The position numbers and the translations under genes are program-made. Of a stretch of 64,000 nt of DNA, positions 34,055 to 46,409 are shown in pieces (position 1 is the stretch's first letter; each line of letters starts with the position of its first letter). The stretch spans positions 30,600 to 94,599 of the forward strand of contig JAHLMK010000041.1 of NCBI GenBank assembly GCA_019915135.1. Direction: 5' to 3'. The DNA comes from Strobilurus pachycystidiatus (taxonomy: Eukaryota > Basidiomycota > Agaricomycetes > Agaricales > Physalacriaceae). The notes under the pieces were generated by a model that did not search any database, was not told the DNA's origin, and saw nothing but the letters and a program-made list of their open reading frames with translations.

Positions 34055-37000
34055 CTACCGGTGCTCCAGCTCCAATTGAATCAGCCTCCCCTGCTTGTCC
34101 TTTCCTTCTCCGGGCACCACGAAGAAACGATGTGAACCTGCGTTGCGCGACTTGCGATCGCATTGATTGAGGGTGGGCGGGGGGTTGGGCTGCAGGTCCA
34201 GGGCGGGAGCGATGGTTCCTGCCCAGTACTGGGACAGGAGCTGGCGTAATGCGGGTCGTTGTTCCCGGGACGCTTTGTGCGAGAGATAACATGCAAAGGC
34301 CTCCCAGTAGTGTCTCGCAAATGTGTCCAAAAATGACCTGACATGTTTCGGCGGCTGGAGCTGATCCTGGAGGGGGGTAGGGGATAGCATGCAGGTTGTT
34401 TCATCGTACGTTTGCGACACTACGTGGTAAAATCGATGAAGTTTTGCGACGTACAGTCGGAAATGAGCGAGAGCGACGTCACGCTCAACCTTGAAGGAAT
34501 CGCACGATTCCTTATCCAGCAGGAAGGGAGTGGAGAGGAGGCCTAGAGCGCCTATGCTGGCATTCTGGAGTGTCACGAAATCAGGCGTGCAGGGCGGTTG
34601 TTCTGGCAGATGGCTTCAGTTGGTGAACGATGATTGGGTTGATCGAGGACGAACCAGTCATGTATTGCCAACAACTGTGCAAGATTCCACGGGCATGCAA
34701 TGCCCATGCGAATTTTTCTTCCTGTCTCCATATGCATGCCAAATGGATGAGGGCGGGAACGGTAATGGGATAGATCATCTCGTGATGGGCATGGGTCTTG
34801 CGGATGATGGTGTGTTTGAGGGCCACGATGTGAGTGCTGCTGAAGGGATGGATGACACTGTGAGGGTATGGTGAGGGATTGGAGGGAGGGAGGTTGGAAG
34901 CACGTACAGTTCGTCACCAGCAGTCATGCGAAATAATACTGTCTCGTTGACTTCTCGGCCATCGTCAAACAAACAGCAGTAGTCGAGGGTTGTGTTGTTT
35001 GTCCAAGAGACACGGATGATGATTTCCCCTTGGAGAATTTGAAGTATGAGAGGCGAAGCATAATCGACATGGAACTTGTCATAGACCATGCCGCGCGACA
35101 ACATGGCATACGAGTAGCCTCGGTGCCAATCAACGAGGGTGGATTGACATTCCGGCGGAAGCTGGTCGGTGGTACGATTGATGTAGTCGTCGCCGGCGCA
35201 AAGCAAGCTATTCAATGATCAGATCTGGCGGCGGCGGGGGGTGGGTGTGGTTACCTTGTGAGCGGCGTGGCTTCAACTTGCTGATGGTGGATAACAGGTA
35301 TGGAATCCAAGTGGAAGAACACGGTGAGCGGTTTGGGCTGCCGAATGGCAGCGCATGCTTGCTGGGGTGTGAGGTCGGGGTGTGGGTTTCGAGGGGTGTC
35401 TGGGAAGGACGTGTGAGTCGTGAACCAAATGCAAACAGTAAATGGTCACACATTTGGTGGGAGTCGGTTCGTCGGGTCGTACATGATTGAGGAATGTCAA
35501 TGGGCTGAACGACGGTTGCTCGCGGGCTTTCAAGTGAACTACAGGTTTGGTGTATAACAAATCAAATTGCGCGGGTGATTTCCACTTTGCCCACGCCCGC
35601 GTTGATATAGTGAGGGTGTCAGTGGGCTGTTTTACCGCGCCATAGGATTTGCACACGGAGAGGAGGTTCCTTGACTGCGTGCAACGTGAGAAATAGGGAT
35701 TCAAGGAGGGGGGGAGGCCGTGACTCTCACCGTGGAGTGATGGACTGTGAGCTTCACGGTTTCAGGACGCTTGGGTTTCTCTGGGGACGGGGTTGTGGGG
35801 GGTAGTGGAATGTTGATCACGCAGTTCGGCGGCTGCGCAATTATTGAATGGGTCAGTGCGGAGTATGTCAAGAGAGAGAAGAGGCGTGCGTACATTGCCT
35901 GTTAAAAGAAACTGAGGGGTATCAGATCCAACTTTCATCACCAAAGTTGTCCTGACGCGGTCGAGAGGAGCGGCAGGTTGGATGATGCGCATCGGGAAAA
36001 AAGGGGCTGAATCAACCCGTGCAGCCTTTGCGACGCGCGGGTCAGATTGCGATGGCGAGTTTTCTGCGGGTCTTGGTCTCTTTTTTGTTGCCGTGTTGGA
36101 TGAGGGGCGGTCCGTGGGCTGGACCGTGCGATTCCCGCCTTCTTGCTGGTCGACGGCCGCGGGGATGTTGCTGTTGGACGGATTGGGGGTAGGGGGAAGC
36201 TGGCGCGGGATGCGCCCTTGTGCTTTGGCTCGAGGCAGGACACCTGCAGATGCCCGATTATCGTGACTGCGGGTTGCTCTGCAAGTAGGAGGATCGATTG
36301 GTGTTGTAGCTGCCGGGATCGATCGCGTGCTGCTAAGTGTCGTGGGCGAGGTCGAGGAAATTGGCGGAGGAGGAGGGGAGTGTTCACGGGGACTCAAACG
36401 ACCCGGAAGGCGATCGGAATTTTGAGTCGCACCTGGCACTTCCCTGACCGATAGTGTCTTGTTCGGAGTCTGGGGTGGGGTAATGGGCTGTGGAGGGGCG
36501 GTAGCAGTGGCGCTTACAAGACGGATGTCGGGTCTGGTGAGTGTAGGACTGGACGAATGTGCCGGTGTGCGTGCGGGTAGCCCGGACGCTAGCTGCGCAG
36601 GCCCACGCCCACCACTTGGTGGTGTAGGGGCCTGTTCGGAGAGGGGCGTCGGTGGTGGTGTGTGAGGCTGTGGGGCCATCTGTGCGTGGGTGGGCGAGTT
36701 CTGGGGAGGGAGCGCCACCCCACGGTCATTTCCCGTCTCGCTGGGCGGTGGTGGGGGGAAGATATCGGAAATGACGGTCGCAAACCACTTTTTCCACGCT
36801 GATGTATCCTCACGCTTGAGCGCGTTTTCAATTTCCAGGGTGAGCTGGGTGATGGCATCCATGACGGGCGCGTGTTCCACGGCAATGCTGTTGATGCACG
36901 ACCAACATGCCAACTCCAATGACTGGAAAGTTGCGCAGGAAGGAGACGACTTTTTCCGGCGATATCTGTTGCCAGCCTGGCGGTGCTTGGTTGAGAGACT

Positions 37001-37934
37001 ACGTGTTATGCACCCGGATGAAACGCACCTGCAGAACAGCAGTTTGACCGCAGTCGCGCAACTTTTGAGGCGTTCGATGAAGGAAGAAGATGGGGGACAT
37101 CGTCGTGAACAATAGCCAGTCGATGTTGTTTTTGCCGAAGGTGTGTTCGTGGTATTCCTTGGCCGCCTCACTACGGACCAAACGGGAGATCAGCGATGTT
37201 GTCAATGCAGTGGAGATTGCCTACTCAAGCTGATTCAGAGACATGACTTCGTCGGTCTGGGGGGGGGGGGGGGAAGTCAATGGGAGGAATGAAATAGGGG
37301 CCTTTGTCGACATACGGTGATGTGGCGAAGGTGGTCCGCCAGTAGCGTGGCTTTAAAAATGAAATATCCTTGTTCGGTGCTGCGCCGGCCTTGCAGATAC
37401 CCGTCCAAAATTGTTCCCGAATTGGTAGAAGGCGAGGAGTGAAGGGTCGTTTTGGCAGCGGTGAACATGACCGTAAACTTGGTCGCGAAGGCAGGTAAGT
37501 CCTTGAGTTTCTGCCACAGTAATGCGATCTGCGTGCTAGTGGGTCCGCTCACTGCGAGTTCTTCCGTACAGGGTTGGGAACAAGTATCCGGGGCCATCTC
37601 CTGCTGGTAAAGGTACATGATGAGGGATCCGCGCACGACGAGTTCCGCGAGAGCGTCCCGCAAGGGCCCCTTGTAGTTTTGTCGTTGGTGGAGGCTTTCG
37701 GTTTCCAGCTTGAGCATTGGATTCTGGCGGAGGTGGCGAACAAAGGACGCAAATCGCGCTTCGTGATTCTGTGACGGATGAGGGTACACTTTTCCAGCGT
37801 GGGGCACACAGTACCTTGTGCGCTTCCAATAGTAGCAGATGTTGTGCCGGCGCGGCTTGCTGCAACGCAAGGGTGTGCGCGAGGCCTTGGAAAAATGGGA
37901 GCGTGTACAAGTCTTGCAATTGGGCGGAGGCCAT
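34055..37934 (-). CDS. JmjC-like large protein, paralogue 3
   Basis: Starts MASAQLQDLYTLPFF at 37934; the stop is at 34055. N-terminal helical region, then GYFIFKATLLADHLRHIT (compare SHFADNLRTT and VTIFADLLRA in the paralogues), then LLFTTMSPIFFLHRTP, then a helical block and an extreme Pro/Ser/Thr-rich linker of about 260 residues (NISETG..., many PPP and SPT runs) with a basic TKKRPRPAENS cluster. The core has HxD as YDKFHVDYAS (about 35075). The splice at GTACGT joins GDEL to VIHPFSSTHIVALK and supplies the distal His. The C-terminal region is about 170 residues (LHRFYHVVSQTYDE...). The metal triad is therefore conserved although the rest of the core is the most diverged of the three. An intron near 37260 carries a G14 run. 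Minor exon borders are uncertain. Confidence 0.65.
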
Positions 37935-38393
37935 TGCGTTGTGTATGGATGGAGGAGGTTCCAGAAGCTGATAGGTGGTGCTTACTTATGTTTGGCGCAT
38001 TGCCGCCACAGGACACGTGATGAAGAGGGGTACTGTTTGAAAAGCTCACATTATGCACGAGTAAAACAACATGTCTGCATGATATAAAAACAGGGTGGGT
38101 GGCGCGGCGACTGTGGCACGTCTTTCATGCGGCTTCGCCGTGACGTTGTGACGGAGACGATGTAGCCGCCGTACCTCAGACGGCCTGAAAAGTGAGTGGG
38201 TGTGACATTGTGACTTGCCTCGTCGTGGGGGAGTGTGGGGTGTTGCTTGCCCGGCCGATAGAGTGTGGAAGTGTGACGGTGTGACTTGCTTTTCCCTGTC
38301 TGACCGCCATTGATGGGGGAGGAGATGAATTCCGCTGTGTGGTGAGTCGAAATCCCTGGCTCCCCGCCTCAAAGCCGAAATAATGGTCGCAGT
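37935..38393. other. Divergent intergenic region
   Basis: 459 bp between the starts of JmjC-like paralogue 3 and the F-box-like gene. No repeat or gene was recognised. Confidence 0.45.
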
Positions 38394-39616
38394 ATGCCAA
38401 AAGAGACCCTGGATGAAATCTTGGAGCTCGCGTGCAAAGGGGGTGCCAGAAGGGATAATTTGGCAACCAGCTATGCATGCTCGCAAGTTTGTTGGGCCTT
38501 TGTTCCAAAAGCGAGGGAGGGGTTGTTCGAGACAACTTGTCTTGCTCTGGCGGACAAAAAAAGGGAGGCCGTGAGTTGCGGAGAGAAAGCGATTCCGGTC
38601 AAAAAGCTGAGGGCGTTGTGGGAGAGTGACTTGTCAGTCCGGGGTGCACTGAGGCACTTGGTGGTTGGGAGTCCCGCAGTGATGGACAGTGAGCATATGG
38701 ACTGGGTTTGGGCGAACATGGACAAATGTCCGAAGCTTGTCCAACTCACGTTCTGGAAGGTGACAGTTGCCCAATTGGAGAGGGTGCGCGATCCGGTAGG
38801 AGGGGTCGAGCAAGTGACGTGGTTTGGACGGGGGTTTCCATGTCTTGTGTTGGAGGAGCTGCTGCGCTTGGCCCCAGCATGCAGGGTGCTTCGCATGGTC
38901 GGCGGGTCTACCTTTGAGTACGGGCGGGGCGCCGAACCTCTACGGGTGCCTGCCTTGGAATTTTCGAGTTGTTCGGGCTTGGTTGGTGCTGACGGCGGCT
39001 TCACTGCAGAGAGACTAGAGGTGAAATGTGGAGATTGGGACCTGGAAGACGTTCACAATGCGATAGGGTGTGTGAGCGGGGTTACTTGCCTCAAGCTGGA
39101 TCTATCAGGTAGGACTAAACCCGTTACTCGTCATGTTGAATCTTACTCCGTACAGCCCCTTATGCGTCTGTTCAACGAGGATTTTTGGACTTCGGCGGCT
39201 TGCATAGATCTTTGAGCGCTTTGTTCATCCGGTTCAGGATGGATGAGAGTGGGGATACTGTGGGCGCATGTCTTCTTTCGGCAGCAGAATACTCGCCCTT
39301 AACGGAACTGCATTTGGATGTGTTTGGCCCGAGCTTCTCCTGCACGAGTGGCCGGCAGTCTAACACGTTTGGTGAAAGGGACATTGTTACGGGGGTGGGG
39401 AGTGCGTTACGCAATGGATGTTTGGCATATATCCGGGCGCATTTGTATGCTTGGCCGATGCCTCTGGATGCGAGGGGCAGAGAGCTGGAGGTAAAGTGCT
39501 ATGAGTCGAGGGAGATATGGTGGAGATCTGTTTGGGATGCCAGTGGAGTCTACGATCTGACCACACACCAGTGTAACAACGACGTAGAGTGTATTTCGCA
39601 CTGGGAGTGGCCGTAA
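38394..39616 (+). CDS. F-box/LRR-like protein
   Basis: Two exons, 38394-39108 and 39156-39616 (47-nt intron), coding for 391 residues. It begins MPKETLDEILELACKGGARR and continues YACSQVCWAFVPKAREGLF, an F-box-like start lacking the usual linker. Then come irregular Leu-rich segments (LRHLVVGSPAVMD, LVQLTFWKVTVAQLERV, CRVLRMVGGS, GVTCLKLDLSG, LTELHLDVFG). This is probably a fungal F-box substrate receptor of the same broad class as the genes at 14732 and 16839, but not a recent duplicate of either. A CACGTG dyad lies 40 bp after its stop. Confidence 0.65.
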
Positions 39617-40216
39617 TAGATTGGACGTGGTCGTCGTTGGTTCGAATGCGAAGCGGTCATGTGACTTTGTAGGAATCAAAGGATGTCACGTGATGCGGTC
39701 ACCTCGCCCCTCCTCTTGCTAGAAGAAGAAAGATTAGGTTTCTTCGCAAGTACTCATGGGTGTGACCCCGTGGCGTAGTAAAGTGCCTTGTCATTGCAGA
39801 AAAAGCTCTCAGGACCTGAGAGCTTATGATGCCGTGTGAGAGGTCGATCGGATATGCGGATGTAGCGTGTATTGGCTGCTCAGCCGACTCGTGTGCCCTT
39901 ATGGGGTGCATTACAGGGTATTCCCATCCTTGTGTGTGCGCATCTAAGGCCTCATGGACCTTGTGTAAGCATGTGCGACATGATTCAACTTATGACGGAC
40001 GAACCTTTTTGCGGATGGTGGCGATAGTGTTTGAAGCGGAGGTAAATAAGTGGCCGTTGTCAATGCAGGGGGTATATAAATTCTTCGCTGCCTAGATGTG
40101 ACTCATGCATCGCGGGGTCAGAAATTCTCGCGCGATTGTGACGCCTTCGCCAGTAGCATTGTCTTGATCAGTGACATTGCACTTTTGTATTTGGTTTTCC
40201 GCACCGTCATCAGGCC
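39617..40216. other. 0.6-kb intergenic with CACGTG dyad
   Basis: Holds the inverted repeat at 39655-39694. A TATATAAA-like stretch lies near 40073, upstream of family X gene 2. No gene was seen. Confidence 0.45.
39655..39694. promoter_or_regulatory. CACGTG-type inverted repeat
   Basis: Left arm TCATGTGACTTTG and right arm CAAAGGATGTCACGTGA form an imperfect dyad of the same design as those at 23978 and 51052. All three lie downstream of a plus-strand gene. Confidence 0.55.
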
Positions 40217-42475
40217 ATGCCAATTGAAAAAGACTACGCAGACAGTGGAGCAATATGGGAAGGGACAGTTCCAGTGGTCAGTCAGGTATGCGGTTGGCCT
40301 GAACCATGTAAAAAAAACTGACTGAGCGTGGTACAGGGCGTGTTGCAGACAAAACATATCCTCCCCCCGGCGAGGCGATCAGAGCAAATAGTGGTGTATC
40401 CGGGTGGGGAAGGCAAGGAAACGTATGCTCCGTCGGAAGAGGGCAATGAGGCTAAGGTTATTGCGCCAGAGGTCAGTCTATCTCATTGAGGACAGGAACC
40501 GCTGTGATGGATCCAACAAGGTCCCACCCGACGAAGACATGGGGTTGAGGAATGACCGCAAAATTGCATCGGAGGGCAAAAGTAAAGTGGGTGTCGACGC
40601 GGATAACGAACCATAATGTTTGACGCTTTCTTGGCAGAGTGTATGGCACAATCTGGGACTTATGGCAAGGACGTCGAAAAACTTGCATGACTGGAAGGCC
40701 GCCCTCAGAGATCACCCAGACTGGAACGACATGATATCGAAAAGCTGCACGCTCCAAAACTTCGCTGTGATGAAGGCATTAGCTGAATTGGGGGACTACG
40801 AAGTCTGGGCGGAAACCCTCGCCCGAGAAGAGGAAGCTTGGCTGGTAAGACTGGACGGCGCAGAATCTGTTCATGGGTTGCTCGTGGACATCTTGTCGTT
40901 GATGCGCCAAATGCTGGCGGACGTATGGGGGAAGGTCGACAACGGGAACTATCATGATTGCTCAAAGGTGCGGGCATGGCGCGCCTTGCAGAGCTTTATG
41001 GAAGGAGAAATACGGTTGGAGGCGGGAACGAGAGTGGGCCGACCGAACAGCGTCTTTGGCAATGAATGGAGGCTGAGGATGAAACCAGTCTACGAAAGGG
41101 CCTGTATGTTACCTGACATACAGGCTGACAAGCGTTTGACTCAGTGGTTGAAAAGGTACGCTGAAGAGGACTGGGTGCCTGTGATAAGCGGGGTGCCGCT
41201 TGACGCCTCGTGTTTTGTGCCCGTGCCTCATCTCTTCCGGGTTCTACTCGGATGGTCACCTTTGGCGAAGACGGATGGTGCCAATGTCTGGACAACATTG
41301 GTACGTGGCGCTGCCAACAGACAGAGCGTAAAACTAACGATTCGAAACGAAAAAAATAAAAATAAAAATAAAAAAAGATCGCCGGCCACATGCACTGGCA
41401 GGGTATGGGCGAAGTTGACTTGCCCGCTAGTTGGTTCCGCGCGCGTAGCTCCAAGAGGCGTGCAAGCGAAGTTGGAGGGGGCTTGGGACTGGTGTTGGTG
41501 AAGCATCTGCATGGTGCCTACGAGCTGGGCCAACAGTACGTTCAAAGTCGCGTACACGATACAGCGGAGCTCCTAGGCGCCTGGAGGAGTAGACAGCGCC
41601 TTGCGGCTTTGCTCGACGTGGACACGGAGACATTAGAGGCCATGTGTGAAGCAATGTTGCCGTCAATGGAGCACCGCGGTGAGTGTGGGGTTGCCCGTCA
41701 TGTGGTGGCCACTGACATGAACACAGATGGGGACGAGCCAAGCGAGCGCCCGGATGACATCGGACCCGCTGCTTGGCAGGTGGTGCAACTGGCTTTGGCG
41801 GCGTACAGGGAGTGCCCGCGGTATGGCAAGCAGCGCGCGGAAACTGGGATGGTTTTGAAGCTGTTATTCTTGGCGCACTTGCACACCACATTGGTCGTGC
41901 CCATGTGTCAAATGTTTCCAATGGTAGGCCATATGGTGCGAGACATCCACAGAGTCGCCACGTTGGGGGAAGGGGTCGAGTGTAACGCCTGGTACGAGAT
42001 AAAGTGGCAAACGGACAAGCCCACGTCCCCACTAAGCTGGTGGAGGCAGTGGCAGGACATAGAGAGGGATATAGCGGCTGTTTCGATTGCGAAACATCAT
42101 GTTGACTATATCGTTTGGTTGCAGCGACGTCTGGGTAACGGCGTGTTGCACGATTGGAATGGAAGCGGGTTCATCATAGATGATTGGACGTTGGAAAGGA
42201 CGAAGGAGCTCTGTCTGGTAAGCGGTTGGCTGCCCGCAACAAAGGGCTAACTGTTCTTCTAGTTGCAACTGGTTACGTGTGTAAGGCATGCGGCGATGAA
42301 GGAGGGAATCACGGGTGATGTCGCCGCGTATGGTGTGAAAGAGGTGGAGGGGTGGCTGGAGTCTCGAAGGTTAAGTGTCAGATGGCCTCGTGTTGGAACA
42401 GAGGAAGCGTGGTTACAGTACTTGGACGGCGTCAAAGCGAGGGCAAGTAGTGGGCAGGAGTTGGATGGAGTGTAA
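40217..42475 (+). CDS. Family X protein 2
   Basis: Starts MPIEKDYADSGAIWEGTVPV at 40217, the counterpart of GTWVG plus TVPLGVV in gene 1. Several short exons follow. Shared blocks then appear in the same order: helical block (SVWHNLGLMARTSKNLHDW ... VPVPHLFRVLLGWSPL), VKHLHGAYELGQQYVQ, LALAAYRECP with LLFLAHLHTTLVVPMCQMFP, and VKEVEGWLESRRLSVRWP. It lacks the extra C-terminal coiled-coil part of gene 1 and stops at 42475. The A-rich stretch around 41350 lies in an intron. About 100 bp separate its stop from the next family member. Function unknown. No signal peptide or membrane segment was seen; an intracellular location is inference. Confidence 0.65.
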
Positions 42476-42576
42476 TTGGTACCATCACGTGTCTAGTGAT
42501 TTGCCTGGCAACTGTGTGTTCCCACGTTATACGGCACTGCTTGTCCCCAGTACCACTTGCAGGCCCCAAACCAAAA

Positions 42577-44870
42577 ATGGACGATTGCACTAGTGCGCCC
42601 GGGGCCACGGGAAGCCCTGCGGGGAGGGTACAGGGGGAGAACGAGGGGTCAAGAGAGGAAAGTGTTACCGTCTCGCCTGGTGATGGGCGGAATGAGAGCC
42701 CAGAGGCCAGCGAGTCTTATGAGGCGAGTGCGTTGGACTTACTCCGGGACGTACTGACGAAGGGTCAGGGAAATCGCGAAAAGAGGACGCGGGGTGAAGA
42801 CACCACGGTATCCCAAGGGGCGTATAAGAAAAGGCGCGGTGAGCAGTGCGCGGTGGGTGAAACGGTGCGGCCCGTTGTCAAGTTGTTAATTTCATGCATA
42901 GGACGCGCTCCCTTGTGATAAAAAGGTGAACGTGCTAGAAGACCAGGCAGGCAAGCGTCGAGACTGACTTTTTCGCACAAAGACAGATTTTGATGCCCTT
43001 TTCTTGCTTTTGGAGTCGTCGGGTGATCAAGTTTCTCTGAATGAGAGGTTGTCAGACGACCCCATTTGGGCCAGTTCCCTGAGGAAGTCTTCCCCAATGA
43101 GGAGTTACTCTTTATTGAGGTCTCTGAAAAACCTCTTGGCCTGCAGACCTTGGCGGGAGACATTGCGATACAGCATGTCCTCTTTGGTCCGGCTGTTGGA
43201 AGGATGCCATCTGGGTGTGGATGTGTTGATCGGGATGTTCAGTGTTTTGGAGTGGTTCATGACGACGATGTGGCGCGGGGGTCCGGCCAGTGGAGCGGGC
43301 GGTTTGGTAGAAAGCGAGAGGGACGACACGGTGCAGACGGCAGCATGGGCAGCCTGCGGAGCGATTTTTCACGACCGGTTATCTGGAACGCAGGATGAAC
43401 GGCGGTGCTTGAGGGTCGCCGGCGACGCCGAGTGGGACAGGAAGCTCGGTGAGATTTATTCCGCCGTGCTGAACGACGAGGACGTCCAAAAGGACTTTGA
43501 CCTGCAAAGCTGGTTGTCTCTCCTCAAAGACGACAAGGACGGGCAGTGGCTGCCAGCAAAGTTCCCTCTTGCAATGGGCCAGCTATCCATGTTACCCATA
43601 CCGTACACATTAGTGGTGTGGACTTTGAGTGCGCCAGCGGTAAGCACAGCGTGTGCGACTGTGTGGGTGCGATTAGTGAGTGGCATAACCCTCGCAGAGG
43701 AGTGAAGCTGATGTCTGCTACTAGGTATTTGGTCTAGTCGATTGGAGGGCACTGCGACCCATAGGCGGTGGGATTGATGTGGTCAACGGGCTGTCTGGAG
43801 GGGACGAGGACGTGGCCGTTGCGTTGCGGGTATGCTTTGGGGCTTGCTTGATCAAGAACCTCACCGGCGCCTATGAGGTCGGCCTGAGATACCTGGCGGC
43901 CCGCGGGGTTCTAAAATGGAATAACGTCGGCAGCCATTGGAACCGACGGGATGTCGCAGACCTTTTGGGAATGAGCGAGGAGGTGTTGGAGGAGGTGACA
44001 AACACGGCCTTGACGGCAATTAAGGGACACGGTGCGCTACATTTGTGCGGACTTTTGGGTGTGTTGTTCTGAGTTCATCTTAGGGGGTGAGTGGGCAACG
44101 GCTGGCTCTTACGATCCAAACGTGAGTCACGTCCTTGGGTTGGCTTTGGCTGCGTATAGAGAACGGCCGGAACGCAACGGGGAGAGCATCTGTGTGCAAG
44201 ACGTCCACACACTACTGGTGTTAGCCAATCTTCACGATGAGGTTTGGGTACCGATGATGCGAATGTGCCCTGAGGCGGCAGGTTTGCTGCAAGATATGAG
44301 GCGTACTTTGGATGTGATGGTGGGCCCGCCCGAGGGCAACCGGTGGGTGGATGGAGGCACCACCGGCAATTCGCTGACCCTCGCGGTCAGGATTGCTCAG
44401 TTGAGGTTGGACAGGGTGGTCGCACAGCGCGTGGACTGTGTGTCACGGCTGTTGGAGGCGTGCAGGAGGGAAATGTACACGGAAATGACGGAGGAAGAAG
44501 GAAGAGAAGTGACACGCGAGGGCTTTTTGACCAAGGATTCCATGTTGGCTACAAAGACATTGCTCCTGGTGTGTGTAATGAGGCCTGCCGTCGAGTGAAT
44601 ACTGATTGAAATTAGAACTTGTGCTTGCCGGCAATGAAGAAGTCGGTTTTGTTAAGTGATTCGTCTCAGGAAGTTATGGATGTAACACTGGCGGATGTTG
44701 AGAGATGGATGAAGGAACGAGGGCTGTGGCCTGATTGGCCAGGTGGGAAAGAGGAGATTTGGGCAGACAGATACTTTGAGGAAGTCGGAAATTTGTTGAA
44801 GAGTGACCGACCAGGTAGGTTCAATGAGTTGTTGCTCAAAGTTGCTGTGCCGTCTGTTCCAGGCTTTTAG
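42577..44870 (+). CDS. Family X protein 3
   Basis: Starts MDDCTSAPGATGSPAGRVQ at 42577, with an acidic/polar N-terminus and a basic GAYKKRRG cluster. Shared blocks: helical block with PLAMGQLSMLPIPYTLVVWT, then IKNLTGAYEVGLRYLAARG, then LALAAYRERP with LLVLANLHDEVWVPMMRMCP, then LADVERWMKERGLWPDWP. It ends at 44870. Sequence identity to copies 1 and 2 is modest outside these motifs, so the duplications are old. Splice borders in the 42840-43000 stretch are not resolved. Genes 2 and 3 form a direct tandem pair, while gene 1 lies 13 kb upstream beyond the JmjC-like and RTC4-like genes. Confidence 0.6.
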
Positions 44871-46409
44871 ATCGACGGCAGCTGGTCGTTATACATAAAT
44901 GTAGGAGTGATACGGCACCCCAACGGTGCGGCTGCGTACATGGCAGCACAGTGTGAAACGCCTTGGGATATTATGGATTTTCCTTACGGGGTGGGTAATG
45001 TAACGCATGCCGTACATGATAACTGTTCCTCCAGTGACACGAACTGATTGAGGTCAACATAGAGGTCTTGGAAATATTTTGTTAGAGTAAGGGCTAGGTG
45101 ATTGTCAACTCGTTGGGCGGTATGTCCCCCGAGGCTGTCTGCACAGCCAAGAGCGCATTGGCAGCATCAACCTCTTGGACCAGGGGCACCATAGGGTCCT
45201 GAACCTTCTGCTGTGAGCCCCTCTCTTCGATATACGCTAGGCAAGGACTAGCCAGGGGAAGTTGCGACGTGTCGAGTTCCCGTAGCCTAAGCGTAATTTA
45301 CCGAGCATGAAGCTGGGAAGCGTTATACGCTAGTCCCTCGGCAACTTGATGAGGGCCCAGTCGGGCGTAAGACTCGCGGAGAATATTGGGTTAGTACAAC
45401 CCTGGGCACAACCTTCTGTGCGGGCCAAATGCGGGAAGGGGGCAGTGGCTGTCTCAAAGTCGATTAGCCAAACTCGTGGATGTGCGGCCAAAAGAGGTAG
45501 CGCCTAACAAAGTCCCTCGGCACACGAAGTTGTACGAGGACGCGTCCAAAGGAGATGGTGGGTATATTGAGCGTGGTCACTGGGCCAGGGGACACGATGA
45601 CTGGCACTCTTAGTGGGCAAAGAGCCAGGTGCCTGGGACAACATCAATATGAAGTGGTCGAAAGTACCAGACTAGCCTCTGCGGTATCAAATCCAGTTGA
45701 TCACCTAGGGACCGAGACGACGGATCCTATGTTGGGGCCATAGAGCACCCCTCATGGAAAATGTACTCCGCATTGGAACGTCACCCATTATGGTTTTGTC
45801 AATGGGCATTTCCTTTCCAATGGGGTGAACATGGCTCTCCTCTTGGAGAAGGACAGCCCGAATAGAGCTTGTCGTGAGGCTTGGAGGCCTGTCTTGCGAT
45901 CTTTGCAACGGCATGGACTTTGCACGCAAAGTCCACATCGCTCGTGTGCCGGGCGGCGCGGAGGACCAAACTCTTGAGACGTATTGAGATGAAATAACGG
46001 GAAGATAACAAAGGGCTCATACTTTGTAGTGCCAAATTGGTGTGTGGGCATCTCGCCCAGGTATGGGCGCGTACAGGCTCCCTGTATGCATGTAGCTGTT
46101 ATCAAGTGGGCCGTTGGGGCGCCGAAATTCCATGTTTCCGAGGTTACCCAAGATTCGAGGCCGTGTTCACGGGGCGCACCGCTGAGTTGAACCCACAGCA
46201 CTTGCCCCATCAAGAGGCGCAGACGCCGGTCCTTAGGCGTGAAGGGCTTCTGGGTGTTGCGTGGATTTCATGGTCGTCGCAATTGGGAGTCTTTACCTTG
46301 GTTTCTCGTCGCCAGCATGTGGTCTGAGAACATGCCTTCCTATCAATGGCATCACGAGAGCGAACGTGGTAATTATGGTTTGGGTGTCGCTGCTTGGCAA
46401 ACCTGGCGA
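44871..46409. other. 1.5-kb gene-free region
   Basis: No supported gene. The reverse complement of about 45110-45400 has a faintly protein-like but interrupted frame, perhaps a decayed gene or element; I could not name it. Degenerate units of the neighbouring hairpin array begin near the right end. Confidence 0.4.

Noticed and set aside
39610..39660. tRNA-like B-box (GGTTCGAAT)
   Set aside because: The motif lacks the final conserved C and no cloverleaf or A-box is found at the proper distance.
45110..45400. Possible decayed retrotransposon fragment on the minus strand
   Set aside because: The protein-like impression is weak and interrupted. No reverse transcriptase, integrase or LTR motif could be identified.
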